A program made the translations under genes and the position numbers. Shown here piece after piece: positions 44,121 to 55,600 of a stretch of 64,000 bases of DNA; the stretch's first letter is position 1, and the number at the start of each line of letters is the position of its first letter. Source of the DNA: Pandoraea commovens (GTDB lineage Bacteria; Pseudomonadota; Gammaproteobacteria; Burkholderiales; Burkholderiaceae); the NCBI RefSeq assembly GCF_902459615.1, contig NZ_CABPSA010000002.1, positions 62,001 to 126,000 of the forward strand, given 5' to 3'. The notes beneath the pieces are model-generated. The model ran no database searches. It worked only from the letters and a program-made list of their open reading frames with translations, and was not told the DNA's origin.

Positions 44121-45434
44121 TCAGGCCAGCATGTCGGCCCAGATACCCTGCGCCCATGCGAGTCCCAGCGCGAATTCCTCTTGCGTGGCCCGTGGCGACG
44201 CGCCGCCCGTGCCTTGCACCGGCATCATGGTGTGCTGCGCTGCGTCATAGCGATGCACGCTGGCGACGTGCATCGCTTCGGTGGACGAAACGAACGTGTA
44301 GCAAGTGTTGCTGTATAGCGGTTCGGGATTGACGGGACGGCCGGCTAACGTCGCGACGATGGCCGCCGCGCAGACCTTGCCGTGCTGATTGGCCATGTGA
44401 CCCGATTTCGGCATTTGGGGCGCGATCTGGATGGCGTCGCCGAGGATATGGATGTCGGGTTGCGCAGCGGAGGCAAAGGTCAGGAAGTCGACGTCGCACC
44501 AGCGACCGTTGGCCGTCGCCAGTCCGCTTTGCACGGCGATGTCGCCCGCGCGCATCGGCGGAATGACGTTCAGCACGTCGGCGCGGATTTCCTCACCCAG
44601 CTCGAAGCGCGCCAGCGGCGTCTTGCCGTCGGCCACGACCTCCGTGCAGTTGAACTGCGGGTGGTACTCGACCATGTCCGCGAATTGGGTTCGCCAGACG
44701 TCGTGGAACTGCTCCGCTTCGGCCAGCACTTCGTTGTTGGCGTCGAAGATCAGCACTTTGGCGCGCGGATTGTGCTGTCGCAGCCATGCCGCCGCCTGAC
44801 ACGCGCGCTCGTAGGGCGCGGGTGGACAGCGGAACGGCGCTTCGGGAATCGTGATGGCGAACACGCCACCGTCGGGCATCGCCTTCAGCCGCGCGTGCAG
44901 CGTGGCGGTCTCGCGCGCGTCCGTCCAGCCGACGGACAACGCCTCGCGCGTCGCGGCATCGTTCAGACCGGCGATGGCGTCGCGACGAAGCGAGACGCCG
45001 GGCGCGACGATCAGCTTGTCGTAGGCGAGGCTTGCGCCGTCCGCCAGCTTGACCTGCTTGCGCGCCGCGTCGATGGCAGTGGCACGCGTGCGTCGCCAGG
45101 CCACGCCGTGCCGCGACACGAGCCGGCCGTATGGCACCGTGAGGTCGCTTACGCGCAGGTTGCCGCCGACCACGAGGTTCGATAACGGAGACGAAACGAA
45201 GGCGGGATTCGGTTCCACGAGCGTGACGTCGATCGTGTTACCGGAGAGCACGCGCAGCGCTTTCGCAGCCGTTGCCCCGCCGAACCCGCCGCCAATGACA
45301 ACCACGCGGGCGCGGCTTTTGACAGGCGTCGGCCAGAGTGGCGCAGCGGATGCAGCGCACGGGATGGACATGCCGACCGTTCCGGCGAGCGCGGCCGTCG
45401 AACTCAGGCCGAGAAGGAATTGGCGGCGGTGCAT
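44121..45434 (-). CDS. fccB: Flavocytochrome c sulfide dehydrogenase, flavoprotein subunit
   Basis: A 437-residue protein with a Tat-type signal (MHRRQFLLGLSST) and an FAD fold: VVVIGGGFGGATAAKAL near residue 45, then LGDAIQIAPQMPKSGHMANQ in the second FAD motif. Cys in PFRCPPAPYERAC and in YSNTCYTFVS are placed as the redox disulfide of FccB. The C-terminal FCSD domain is present. The enzyme oxidises sulfide in the periplasm and passes electrons to its cytochrome subunit, encoded just upstream with a 12-bp gap. The alternative name SoxF is used in sox clusters. Confidence 0.92.
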   Translation of the reverse strand: MHRRQFLLGLSSTAALAGTVGMSIPCAASAAPLWPTPVKSRARVVVIGGGFGGATAAKALRVLSGNTIDVTLVEPNPAFVSSPLSNLVVGGNLRVSDLTVPYGRLVSRHGVAWRRTRATAIDAARKQVKLADGASLAYDKLIVAPGVSLRRDAIAGLNDAATREALSVGWTDARETATLHARLKAMPDGGVFAITIPEAPFRCPPAPYERACQAAAWLRQHNPRAKVLIFDANNEVLAEAEQFHDVWRTQFADMVEYHPQFNCTEVVADGKTPLARFELGEEIRADVLNVIPPMRAGDIAVQSGLATANGRWCDVDFLTFASAAQPDIHILGDAIQIAPQMPKSGHMANQHGKVCAAAIVATLAGRPVNPEPLYSNTCYTFVSSTEAMHVASVHRYDAAQHTMMPVQGTGGASPRATQEEFALGLAWAQGIWADMLA

Positions 45435-45445
45435 GCGCGGGCGGC

Positions 45446-45925
45446 CTATCGGGACGAAGCAGAGGGTTGGGGCTGCGCAGCGAAGTACGCGGCGATGCGC
45501 TGCAATTCGTCCTCGCGATAGCCCTTGAGCAGTTGCGGCATCAGCGTCGCGGGACGCTTTCCATCACGCAGGGATCGGAGCGAGTCCATCAACTCTGCCG
45601 CCGGACGTCCGTCTAGCACGGTCAGCGTCGCCTTCCCCGCGCTGACCGGGGCCGACGCGTTGTGGCAACTCATACAAGCCATCGCCCAATCGCGCGCCTG
45701 CCAGTCCGGTTCTGCGCGCGAAGACTGCGCCGCAGAAGGTGCCACGTACACCGGTGACGCCGCGCGTACGCCCGAAGCGGGCGACGCCTCGGCTGCCGAA
45801 GCAACCTCCGATACGGCAAACCCAAGGCTTGCCGTCAAAACGAACGCCGCCGCAATCGTCCGGCTCGCCTTGCGGCGAAGGGGACGATTGCGGCGGCGTG
45901 TGTCCGGGCAATACCCGGTAAGCAT
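45446..45925 (-). CDS. c-type cytochrome subunit of sulfide dehydrogenase (FccA/SoxE-like)
   Basis: A 159-residue protein with a long basic N-terminus, a signal segment (about 22-44), a low-complexity linker and a single heme site CMSCH at 84-88; the C-terminal half has PQLLKGYREDELQRIAAYFA, typical of class I cytochromes in this complex. Diheme FccA exists in phototrophs; this one is monoheme. ATG 45925 is used; the frame could also open at TTG 45931. It starts 32 bp after the dolP stop and ends 12 bp before fccB. Confidence 0.85.
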   Translation of the reverse strand: MLTGYCPDTRRRNRPLRRKASRTIAAAFVLTASLGFAVSEVASAAEASPASGVRAASPVYVAPSAAQSSRAEPDWQARDWAMACMSCHNASAPVSAGKATLTVLDGRPAAELMDSLRSLRDGKRPATLMPQLLKGYREDELQRIAAYFAAQPQPSASSR

Positions 45926-45957
45926 GCGCAAGGAGAAGCTCCGCAGCGCTGCGTCGA

Positions 45958-46755
45958 TCAGTTGCCGGTCTTGTTCGACGGACCCGGCTTGACCGGTCCT
46001 TCGCTGATCGGCGCGGGCGACGAGAGCGGCTTGGCCGTCACGGTGTCGTTGCCAATGGGCGTAGTCGTGACCGTGGCCGCATTGGTGTCATCCTGCACCG
46101 GCGCCGGGTTCTTTTCGGCTTCGGTCGACAGGCGCTGCGCCTCTTCCGGCTTCACGTATTCATACAGCTTGACGACCTTCTGCACGCCGTCGATGCGGCT
46201 CGCCACGTTCGCGCCGATGGTGCCCTCTTCCTGCGACACCAGCCCCATCAGATAGACGTCGCCACGCTCCGTCACGACCTTGAAGACGTTGGCCGAGATT
46301 TCCTTCGTGTTGATCAGGTTCGCCTTGACCTTGCTGGTGATCCACGCGTCGTTCGAGCGCGAGCCGAACGAGCTCTTCGGCCCGATGGCCAGTTCGTCGA
46401 CGATGCCGCGCACGTTGCTGATCTGCTTGACGATGTTCACGGCGGCTTGCTTGGTGGCGTCGTTCGGCACTTCGCCGGTGAGCAGTACGCGACGGTTGAA
46501 GACGGTCACATTCACGTGCACGGCGTCGTCGGTCAGCGTATTGGCGATGTTGGCTTCGGCCTTGACCTGAATCTCGCGGTCTTCCGTTTGCGCGCCGACC
46601 GAGCGACGGTCAGTGGCAACGAGTGCGCCTGTCGCGGCGCCGCCGAGGATGATGGGGGCGCAACCGGCGAGGGTTGCGGTAATCAGGGCTGCCGCAATCA
46701 GCGGCTTAATCACACGTTGCAGACTTTGAACGCTTTGGGCGCGTCGGAAACTCAT
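45958..46755 (-). CDS. dolP: BON-domain lipoprotein, DolP/YraP-like
   Basis: A 265-residue outer-membrane lipoprotein. The signal ends in the lipobox LAGC (Cys near 32), followed by two BON domains: VHVNVTVFNRRVLLTGEVP (about 75-135) and ISANVFKVVTERGDVYLMG (about 150-205), and a Pro/Thr-rich tail absent from E. coli DolP (191 residues). DolP binds anionic phospholipid and supports outer-membrane integrity. The order yraN-gmhA-dolP next to divergent rsmI is the one known from E. coli (yraN-diaA-yraP beside rsmI). GGAAGGAG precedes ATG 46755. Confidence 0.9.
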   Translation of the reverse strand: MSFRRAQSVQSLQRVIKPLIAAALITATLAGCAPIILGGAATGALVATDRRSVGAQTEDREIQVKAEANIANTLTDDAVHVNVTVFNRRVLLTGEVPNDATKQAAVNIVKQISNVRGIVDELAIGPKSSFGSRSNDAWITSKVKANLINTKEISANVFKVVTERGDVYLMGLVSQEEGTIGANVASRIDGVQKVVKLYEYVKPEEAQRLSTEAEKNPAPVQDDTNAATVTTTPIGNDTVTAKPLSSPAPISEGPVKPGPSNKTGN

Positions 46756-46875
46756 CGGGCTTTCTCCTTCCAGGATGTTCGGACGGGACGGCCCCCGCCG
46801 CGCCCGGTCGGCACCGCTCGCCCCCGCGACCCGGTGCCCGTCACATGATCTTGACGCCTTAAGATGACAATAGGT

Positions 46876-47514
<639 letters not shown>

Positions 47515-47594
47515 TCAGATGCCGTCAGTCTTGAATGGCGGCAATTTCGCAAGTGTAACAGGGCCGACGGGCAAGGGTTCGGCCGCGCCCCGAC

Positions 47595-47948
47595 TCAGAG
47601 GTCGTCCGCTTGAAACGCGTCGGGCAGCCAGTGCACCACGGGCGGACGCCCGTCGAACGTCACCACATCGAAGCGGCATCGCGCCGCCGGACGCCGCAGC
47701 AGATAGTGCCGGGCGGCGAGTGTGAGGCGTCGCCGCTTTGCGAGCGTGATGCTTTGCGCCGCCCCCCCGAAGTCGCTGCGCGCACGGGCGCGCACCTCGA
47801 CGAATACCAGCACGCCGGTTCGATCCCGCATAATGAGGTCGATTTCGCCGCCCCGACACTGATAATTGCGGGCGACGAGCCGCCAGCCGCGCCGCTCCAA
47901 TAGCGCCTGCGCGCGCCCCTCGAACGAAACTCCTAGCTGATTCGACAT
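47595..47948 (-). CDS. yraN: YraN family endonuclease-like protein (UPF0102)
   Basis: A 117-residue protein of the UPF0102 family: [20 protein letters not shown], then [20 protein letters not shown] with the Glu-x-Asp...Glu-x-Lys-like nuclease core (the last position is Arg here). The function is not settled; the fold is that of Holliday-junction resolvases. ATG 47948 has CGGAAC upstream; the frame to 48032 is not needed. It heads the minus-strand operon divergent from rsmI. Confidence 0.88.
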   Translation of the reverse strand: MSNQLGVSFEGRAQALLERRGWRLVARNYQCRGGEIDLIMRDRTGVLVFVEVRARARSDFGGAAQSITLAKRRRLTLAARHYLLRRPAARCRFDVVTFDGRPPVVHWLPDAFQADDL

Positions 47949-48052
47949 GGTTGTTCCGATGCTTTTCGTGACCGGCAAGGCCGGCACTGTCCGAATTCCG
48001 ATGCACGTCATGCCCTGCATGCCGGTGCCCACACGTATGGGAGACCGATGCG

Positions 48053-48937
48053 ATGGATGAGCGTCTGATGTCGCTGGCCGAGGGTCAGCACTACCCCCCA
48101 GGCACCCTGTACGTCGTGGCCACCCCGTTGGGCAACACGGCCGACATCACTGTGCGGGCCCTGCATATCCTCGGCATGGTCGACGCCATCGCCTGTGAAG
48201 ATACGCGCAACAGCGCGTTGTTGTTGCAGCGTTACGGCATCGATAAGCCGCTGATTGCGGCCCATCAGCACAACGAAAACGAAGCGGCGACGCGACTCGT
48301 GGAGCGCCTGCGCGGCGGCGAACGGATTGCCTACATTTCGGACGCTGGCACGCCGGGCATCTCGGATCCGGGGGCACGACTGGTCGATGCGGTGCGTGCG
48401 GCGGGCCTCGGCGTGGTACCGGTGCCGGGCGCGAGCGCGGTGATCACGTTGCTGTCGGCGGCGGGCGCGTGGGTGGAGACGTTCACGTTCGTGGGCTTCC
48501 TGCCGTCGAAGTCGCAGCAGCGCGCACAGGCGATTGCCACCCTCACCGGATCGACGGCCGCGCAGGTGTTCTACGAAGCGCCGCACCGGATCGTGGAGAC
48601 GGTGGCGGCACTGGCCGAGGGGCTGGGCGGCGAGCGCCGCCTGCTGATCGGACGCGAATTGACCAAGCGCTTCGAAGACATTCACGAGTGCGCGTTGAGC
48701 GAAGGTGTCGCGTGGCTGAAGGCGGACGCGAACCGTCAGCGTGGCGAATTCGTACTGGCGGTCTCGGGTGCGGCGGCAAGTGAGAGCGACGATGGCGTGG
48801 ATGCCGAAGCGCAGCGCATCCTCGCACTGCTGGTCGCGGAGCTACCGACGAAGAGCGCCGCCAAGCTCGCCGCCGCGATTACGGGAGCGCCGAAGAACGC
48901 GCTGTACGAGCGGGCGCTGGCGTTGAAAAACGGCTGA
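48053..48937 (+). CDS. rsmI: 16S rRNA (cytidine(1402)-2'-O)-methyltransferase RsmI
   Basis: A 294-residue tetrapyrrole-methylase-fold enzyme: [20 protein letters not shown] at the N-terminus, [34 protein letters not shown] and [17 protein letters not shown] are all diagnostic. With RsmH it makes the N4,2'-O-dimethylcytidine at 1402 of 16S rRNA. ATG 48053 lies in a divergent arrangement with yraN, as in many proteobacteria. After its stop comes the TA/effector segment instead of the usual neighbours. Confidence 0.96.
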   Translation: MDERLMSLAEGQHYPPGTLYVVATPLGNTADITVRALHILGMVDAIACEDTRNSALLLQRYGIDKPLIAAHQHNENEAATRLVERLRGGERIAYISDAGTPGISDPGARLVDAVRAAGLGVVPVPGASAVITLLSAAGAWVETFTFVGFLPSKSQQRAQAIATLTGSTAAQVFYEAPHRIVETVAALAEGLGGERRLLIGRELTKRFEDIHECALSEGVAWLKADANRQRGEFVLAVSGAAASESDDGVDAEAQRILALLVAELPTKSAAKLAAAITGAPKNALYERALALKNG

Positions 48938-48995
48938 TCGAGCGACGTCTGACCGCCACATTCAAGCGCACAAAAAAATCGGAATTCTCTGGTGG

Positions 48996-49026
48996 GATTC
49001 TCGGCCATCCCCCAAAGCCGAGAATC
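48996..49026. other. 10-bp inverted repeat between rsmI and the toxin-antitoxin pair
   Basis: gattctcggc (48996-49005) and gccgagaatc (49017-49026) are perfect inverted repeats around 11 bases, 93 bp before the antitoxin ATG. There is no T-run on plus after it. It may be the rsmI terminator or the operator to which the antitoxin binds. Confidence 0.4.
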
Positions 49027-49118
49027 GACAAACGACCTATGATTGGCTCGTTCTCAGGGTCTCGGCCAATGCGCGCAAGCGGATGGGCCGCCTCCCCCCG
49101 GGCCTGATGAGACATGAC

Positions 49119-49361
49119 ATGAAAATCATCCTTGCCAGCGCATCGATCGGAATCAGCGAATTGAAATCAAACCCCAGCGCCGCCATCAACCGTGCCAACG
49201 GTCCCGTCGCCATCCTGAATCGCAACACGCCGGTGGCATATCTCATTCCCGCCGCGGATTGGGAAACGATCTGCGAACGCCTGGACGACGCCGACCTCGC
49301 CGACATCATCCGTTCACGCGCCGGTGAAACGCCGGTGAGTACGAAGCTTGACGACTTATGA
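49119..49361 (+). CDS. Antitoxin, Phd/YefM family
   Basis: An 80-residue protein with the compact YefM/Phd pattern: ASIGISELKSNPSAAI, then PVAILNRNTPVAYLIPAADW, and an acidic C-terminus (CERLDDADLADII) likely to wrap the toxin. It would neutralise the adjacent RelE-like toxin and repress the operon. ATG 49119 is preferred; the frame has two earlier ATGs (49083, 49107) whose added residues are not like the family. It overlaps the toxin gene by 14 bases. Confidence 0.85.
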   Translation: MKIILASASIGISELKSNPSAAINRANGPVAILNRNTPVAYLIPAADWETICERLDDADLADIIRSRAGETPVSTKLDDL

Positions 49362-49638
49362 CCTGCAATTTCTCCCTTCTGCGCTCAAGGAATGGCAGGC
49401 TCTCGACGCCTCGATCCAACGCCAGTTCAAGACAAAACTGCGCAGGCGCTTACAGCAACCGCAGGTGCCTGGCAGTCGATTGAAAGCCATGCCCGACTGC
49501 TACAAGATCAAACTTGCCTCAGCGGGCTATCGACTTATCTATCGAGTCAATGAATCAGCCATCACCGTGCTGGTCGTGGCCGTAGGGACACGAGAGAACC
49601 TCAAGGTCTACCGCAACGCCAGTGAGCGATTGACATAG
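49348..49638 (+). CDS. Toxin, RelE/ParE family
   Basis: A 96-residue protein: LQFLPSALKEWQALDASIQR at the N-terminus, CYKIKLASAGYRLIYRVNES with the Lys/Arg/Tyr catalytic set of RelE, and VLVVAVGTRENLKVY at the end. RelE-type toxins cleave mRNA in the ribosomal A site. The start is TTG 49348, with GGTGAG 8 bases before, inside the antitoxin frame, a common way to keep toxin output below antitoxin. The residues look intact, so the toxin is probably active. Confidence 0.88.
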   Translation: MTTYDLQFLPSALKEWQALDASIQRQFKTKLRRRLQQPQVPGSRLKAMPDCYKIKLASAGYRLIYRVNESAITVLVVAVGTRENLKVYRNASERLT

Positions 49639-49645
49639 GTGCGCG

Positions 49646-49674
49646 AACGCCCTCGGCCAAACCGAGGGCGTTTG
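49646..49674. terminator. Bidirectional intrinsic terminator
   Basis: aacgccctcgg (49646-49656) pairs with ccgagggcgtt (49662-49672) over a 5-base loop, with T-rich flanks on plus (gtttg). It stands between two convergent genes, the RelE toxin (+) and the giant effector (-), 10 bp before the effector stop. Confidence 0.75.
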
Positions 49675-49683
49675 CATGAGCGG

Positions 49684-52600
49684 TTAGCCCTCAAGCAGAT
49701 CCCTGACGAGCGGACCGTAGAACTCGTGCGTCAACGTCCGCAAGACGACCGGGCCGGCTTCGCGAATCGCATCGGCGTCGTCTTCCATGCCGGTGTCCTT
49801 CAGGTGCGCCTTCACCCGCTGCTCGAACGCCTCGGCATCCGCTGTGATGTCGGTCAAAGCGTCCTCTGCCTTGGCGAATGCCTCCGGGTATTTATTTTTG
49901 ATGGCTTTCTGCATGGGAGCAGAGTTCGACAGGTAGCTGTCGAAATGCGTCTTCTCCACGGCCAATACCCGCGCCTTCGCGGCCGCCAGATCCGCCTCCG
50001 TCACGCCAGAGATCGCGAAATAGCGCATGTCGGTCGCATCGGTCGGCAACGACAGCGGGCCGCGCAACTTCACCTGATAAGCCAGATATACGTCGATTTC
50101 GTCGCCGCCGCCCATCGCCCTGAACTTCTCGCGCGCGATCTGCTCAAGCACCTCGAGGTCGAACAGGCCGCGCATCGTCTCGCGCAGCAGCTTCGGATCG
50201 TCGTTGTACACGCCGTTTGCGACATCGGCAGCCAACAACACCTGCTTCATCTGACCATGCGCGTGCGTTACGCGATCTTCACACGATGCGGTCGCACACA
50301 AGCTGACAGGGAACGTATCGTCGCGCAGCGCCTTGTCGGCCTCCAACCGCTCCAGCCATTTCTGCACCCGCGCACGGAACGCCGGCTCGTTGAAATTCAC
50401 CGTTCGACGCAACCGATCGAGAAATGCGGAAAAATCCATCGCGTTCGCCTCCTCCGCGAAAGCCTCCCAGACCTTCCGATGTGCGTCCTGCGTCAGTGCC
50501 GGGAACCAGTCGAACACGGCATCGGCAAGCGGGCGCGCCTCCAGATGCGCAAACGGATTCGCCATCGAGAAGTAGATTCGCGCTTCGTTATTGATTTGCA
50601 CACGCCCTGTCCACTGCCTAATGCGTTCCTCGGAAATCGGATTCTCTTCCAGGTAAACATTGAGTCGCCGCGCAAAGATGTTCTCCGCCGGGCTTTCGCC
50701 ACGCCAGCCCGCCACCGACGCGGGAATGCTGGCGAACTGGTTTCGATCCAGATTGAGCGTCTGCAAGTGCGGCGCGTGTGGCAAACCGCCGAGCGTGGCG
50801 ATACGGTTGTTGCGCACATTGAGCGTTCGCAGCGTATTCATGCGATGTTCGGACGTCACCGGAAATCGTGTCAGATCGTTGCCCGCGAGATTCAGGTTCA
50901 GCAACTGAGGCAATTCAAGCGGCAACTCGATCTCCTGAAGTCGTCGGTTGTTCAGTATCTCGATCACCAGCGCGTTAGGCAGCGCATCGACAGCGCCCGG
51001 CGGCGCAGACGCCACGACGACAGAGCGCAGCGCTGAATTGCCGTCCATCCCTATATTGCGAATCCCGTGGCAGCCATAGGGAATGCGAATGGTGTGCGCG
51101 TTCGTCGCATCGATGACGACGGTGGTCGCGCGCGCCCCGACCGGCACGCTGAAGTCACGCGGTACACGAGCGCCTTTAACGATGAACGACTTGATCTTCG
51201 GCAGTTCCACGGGCAGCGTGAGATCGATGGGGCCGGTAATGTGCAGGGTTCTCAGGTGTGGCATCACCGTTGGCAGTTCCAGACGGCCCGCTTCCGAAGC
51301 ATGGATGGTCAGACTGCCGATATTGCGCGGTATCCGATCCGGTCCGAACAGCGCCAACACGTCTTGCGCTTCTACCAGCTCGAACGACCATGCGGGTGGC
51401 ACCCCCTCGAGAATGCGCGTCAGTGCGATCTGCTTTATTTGATCGTTCATCAGCTTGCGCCTGAGCGGGTTATACGTTGTGAACTTCGACAGGTACGCGC
51501 TGGCCGCCCGTTGGGTCGGGAATATCCCGGCATCGATCAGCATCTTCGATGCCGGTTTGCGGATATCGATAGGCGTTCGCAGAAACTCACCGAGCCCCAA
51601 GGGCGTCGCACCGGACAGCAACCGCCGTTGCGCAATCCACTCGCGGGCGTCGCCATGTATCTGCATCTTCGAGATGTCGAACTGACTCAGGTAATTGCGG
51701 ACCGCACTATCGCTCGCAAACGCTCCCGTCGCGACGAGCATCTGCTCCGCCGTCATCCCTTCGCTTCTGAGTACGGCTATCGCCTCGGTGGGACGCAGGT
51801 ACGGATAAGCCCACTCCGGTGTATGCCGCAGCCCCATACGGTCGTTGGCCAGACGCGTGCGATCAGACGCATCGAGCGGGTCGAACGAGGACAGATATCG
51901 CTCCGCCGCCTCGGGACTGTCGAAGATCCCCTTGGCTGCCAGCACCTCCTCGGGAGCGAACATGCCGTCGAGCGTCTTCGCATACTTCGCCGCCCACGTC
52001 GGACGCTCCCCCTTGGACAACGCCAGATCGAACCAGTCCCACATCGCGGCGTTCGGAAATTCGAACTGATCCCGATTCAGCCGCCGTGACGGATCGACGG
52101 AGCCGCCCGATTTCCCCAGTACCTCGACCGGCGTCTGCCCCATGCTGCCGAAGACTTGCCCACGCTCGGACGCGCGAACGTAGCGGCGCGCCCAACCCGG
52201 GACTTGCAGACCGCCATGCATTTCCTGCACGAGTGCAAGGCGTCGCGAATCCTCCACTCCCGGCGGAAAAACGAAGGCGTCCAGGAAAACACGTGCATCG
52301 CGGGCAGACATGCCGAGGTCGACCAGATAATTGACAGGGTCGGCAATCCGGGGGCGTTTGGCCGACGTCGGCGCGCCACCGAGCAATCCGCCGTCGTCCC
52401 ATTGCCAGCGCCCGTTGCTGAACGTCACCGGCACGCCCGGCCCGTTCACGCGCTGCGGATCACGCACGCGAACTGTCGACCACGCATTGTCGGAGAACAC
52501 TTCGAAAACTCGACCGCGGTCCTTGATGTAGTCGCGCCCCTCATGTTCGTAACGCACGCCGCCGCTCACAGTACCGGCGCGGATCGGCGTCGGTCGGGCG

Positions 52601-55600
52601 GCCCCGATGTCGATCCCGTGACGCGCCAACGTATCGCGCAGATGCCCGGCATCGTCGAACGCCGCACGCTGGCCCCTGACCTGACTCAGCACCTCGCTGA
52701 CTTCCCCCGCGTTGGCAAAGTGAGCCTTCCCCGCCCACTTGAGCAGACGTCCCGGATTCACGACGCGCAGCGCCGGACCGATATCGAGCGCATCCGCCCA
52801 CAGGAACGCCACGTCGAGCAGTGCACCGTTCATGTCGCCACGGCGCACGTTCGATACTGCGCTCTCGATGTCGATACCGGCGAGCACCGCCGTATCGAGC
52901 CCGCACAGCAGAAAGCCAGCGCCACCCGTCGTCGCGACGCAAAGCGGCATCGCTGCAAATCGAAGCCCCTTCACCACCTCGCCCCAGATCACTTCCCCAC
53001 GGCTCGTGGTGTCTTCCTGCGCGTTAGAGATGCGGTCGAGCAGACGCTGGTCACTCAAGCTTGCGAAGTCGGTCAGCGGCTGTGTCTTCACGCGGGAGGC
53101 ATCGACGCCCCGGCCGTGGTTTAACGCGTTGTCGATCACGACGCGATCCGGGTGGAGCACGCGCCCACGCAAGTCGTCGTCGTACGGCGACTGGTGCATG
53201 ACCTGGCGATACTCATCCAGCGGCAGCCATTCGGTGCCATAGGGCCCCTCCGGCAACCACACGAAATCGCGGCGCAGCACCTCGCTTGTCGTGTCGCTCG
53301 ACGAACGCTTGCGCTGCGTGAACACCAGCAGCCCCGGAATGCGGCGATCGTCGATCGACAGTTCGCTGATGAAGGTATCTCCGCTCGCGACGTGCAGCGG
53401 CAAGCCATCGACGAGCGTCGTCATCCACGAGGCATCCTGTTGCTCGATACGGCCGTTCGCGATCTCCCGCGAAAGCGTCACCTGCAATTGCATACGAATC
53501 GCGGCTTGCGTCAGGCGACGAAATGTCTGCGACTCGGCGTCGGTCGATGCCAGCCAGTCACGCAGATGCCTGATGAATGCATCGCCCGCATAGGTCGCGC
53601 GCAGGTTGCTCTCGAGACTCTGCTTGTACGCTGGCGTGCTCAGGCGAGCTGCAACTTCGGCGTTCCCGGCCGAAATCTGCGCGTCGCGCTGGAAGTTGTT
53701 TGTGCTCGCAAGCACGTTATCGCCATGCTTGCGATAGCCTTCGAGCACCCAGTCGGTCACCGTCATGTTGCGCCCGTTGAAGTCGATGAAAATCCGGTCC
53801 GCGTCGATTTCACCCAGATCGGGCAACCCCTGGCCACGCAGCCCGCGCGTGAGCTTGGTGCTCTCTATGCGACGGGTGAATTCGCGCAGCGGCGGGAGAT
53901 GTTCGTCCTCATAGGCTTTGAAGTGACGCTCAAGCGCGGCGGCATCGACCAGTTGCGACGCCAGACCGGGCACTCTCGCCAGCGGTTCGAGCTGCTGCGT
54001 ATGCAGTTCCAGTTGTCGCTGCGCCCACGCTTGCATGCGCGTGGTGAGGCGCTCGCCCTCGTACGCTTCGAACCGCAGGTATTCGGGCTTCCAGTTCGAC
54101 GGGTTCTCGGCCTGCGTCCTGAAAAACTTGCGCAACTCGGTGCGATGGCGCGGAGCGGCCGATTCGAGTGCGACCTGCGGCATCAAGCGCAGCGCGTCGT
54201 CCCCCCCGGTCGTGACCGTCGCCGGGTTCATCTCACCGGCCAGCGTGTTGCGCATGCGCGCCACGTCGAGGTACTGAAACAGTTCTTGCCGACTGTTGAA
54301 TACCGACCACCTCTTTTCAATGGGTCGGTACAGCACGACGCAGCCGTTCGGATCGGTATCCGGACGCGGCTTGTCGGTGATGACCAGCCACGGGACCAGC
54401 GCAATTTCCGACATACCCGGTGGCGCGAGACGCAATTCCCCAACGCTGACATCCGGCGCATCGCTCATCGCCTTATGCATCAGATCCAGCGCGCGAATCC
54501 ACGCGTCTCGGCCTCCCGTCAGATGGCCTTTGAGCTTGGCTTCCAGAATGTCGCGATGAAGTTCGCTTTCGAGGAGCGCAGCGAGGTGGATCTTCAGCGA
54601 CGGAATGTTGGACGTCATCGACATCAGGCGCGCTTGCGGCGACGTGCGGCACTCACTGGCACCCAGCAACTCGCGCATGCGCCGGGTCTGGTCTGCCGAC
54701 GCGGGCACGCCGTCGATGAAGCCTTCGAACTTTTGCGGATCGCGTCGCGTATCGCCCGCAAGGCAAGCTTCGATGAGGGTTTGGCGCGCGGTGATAGGCG
54801 TCTGTAATCCGGGGACTGTGACGGGATACGTGACCGACCATGCGGCGGGCAAGGCATCGAGCCCCAGGTTCGCGAACGCCGCGTAAATGCCGTCGAGCGG
54901 TTGGGCGTCGTTGATGGCTTTCGAGAAGCTGTTGAAGCGGTCGTTAGCCTTTTGCACCGCATGTACCCAAAGCTTCTGCTCCGACTCGGGCGCTCTTGAG
55001 AGCCAATCCAGCGCCGGATCGGTCCGCCAATGAGCGGGCAACGCGCCGAAAAGAAGCTTCTCGTCGTTTGACGAGGCGGATTGCTGGTGCTGAGCGACGG
55101 CATCGATGATTTCGACGACGCGCGCCTTTGTCGCCCGGTCTTCCGCTTCCTCGGAGCGCTGTTGTTCCAGCTTCTGCGCGGCACCGCTCTCATCGACGGC
55201 GCGACGGAATCGCCGGTGCGGCAGATCCTCGGCGTCGACGTCGTCCGGCACATCGAATTCACCGAAATCGTCAGCTTCGCCGAGACTGCCGAAACCATCG
55301 ATGAAGCTTGGCCCATCGAAGTCGTTCGCGTACACCGACGCGACATCATTGAAATCCTCACGCAGCACTACCGTCACACTGGCGATCACTTGCGGCGCGT
55401 GAGGGTCGGGCTCACCGCGCAGGATGACTGCGACGGCATCGAGTGTGGAACCCCACGTTCCGTTCTCGTTCGCGTGAACGCTGCCCGCAAGTGTGTCGAT
55501 CAACGCTTGCTGTAGTGGCGTGAGTGACGACGCAGCCAGACCGGCTTGCGAAGCCGGTGACGGTTGCGCGCCCGATGGGCCGCGACTGTGCAACCATTCG

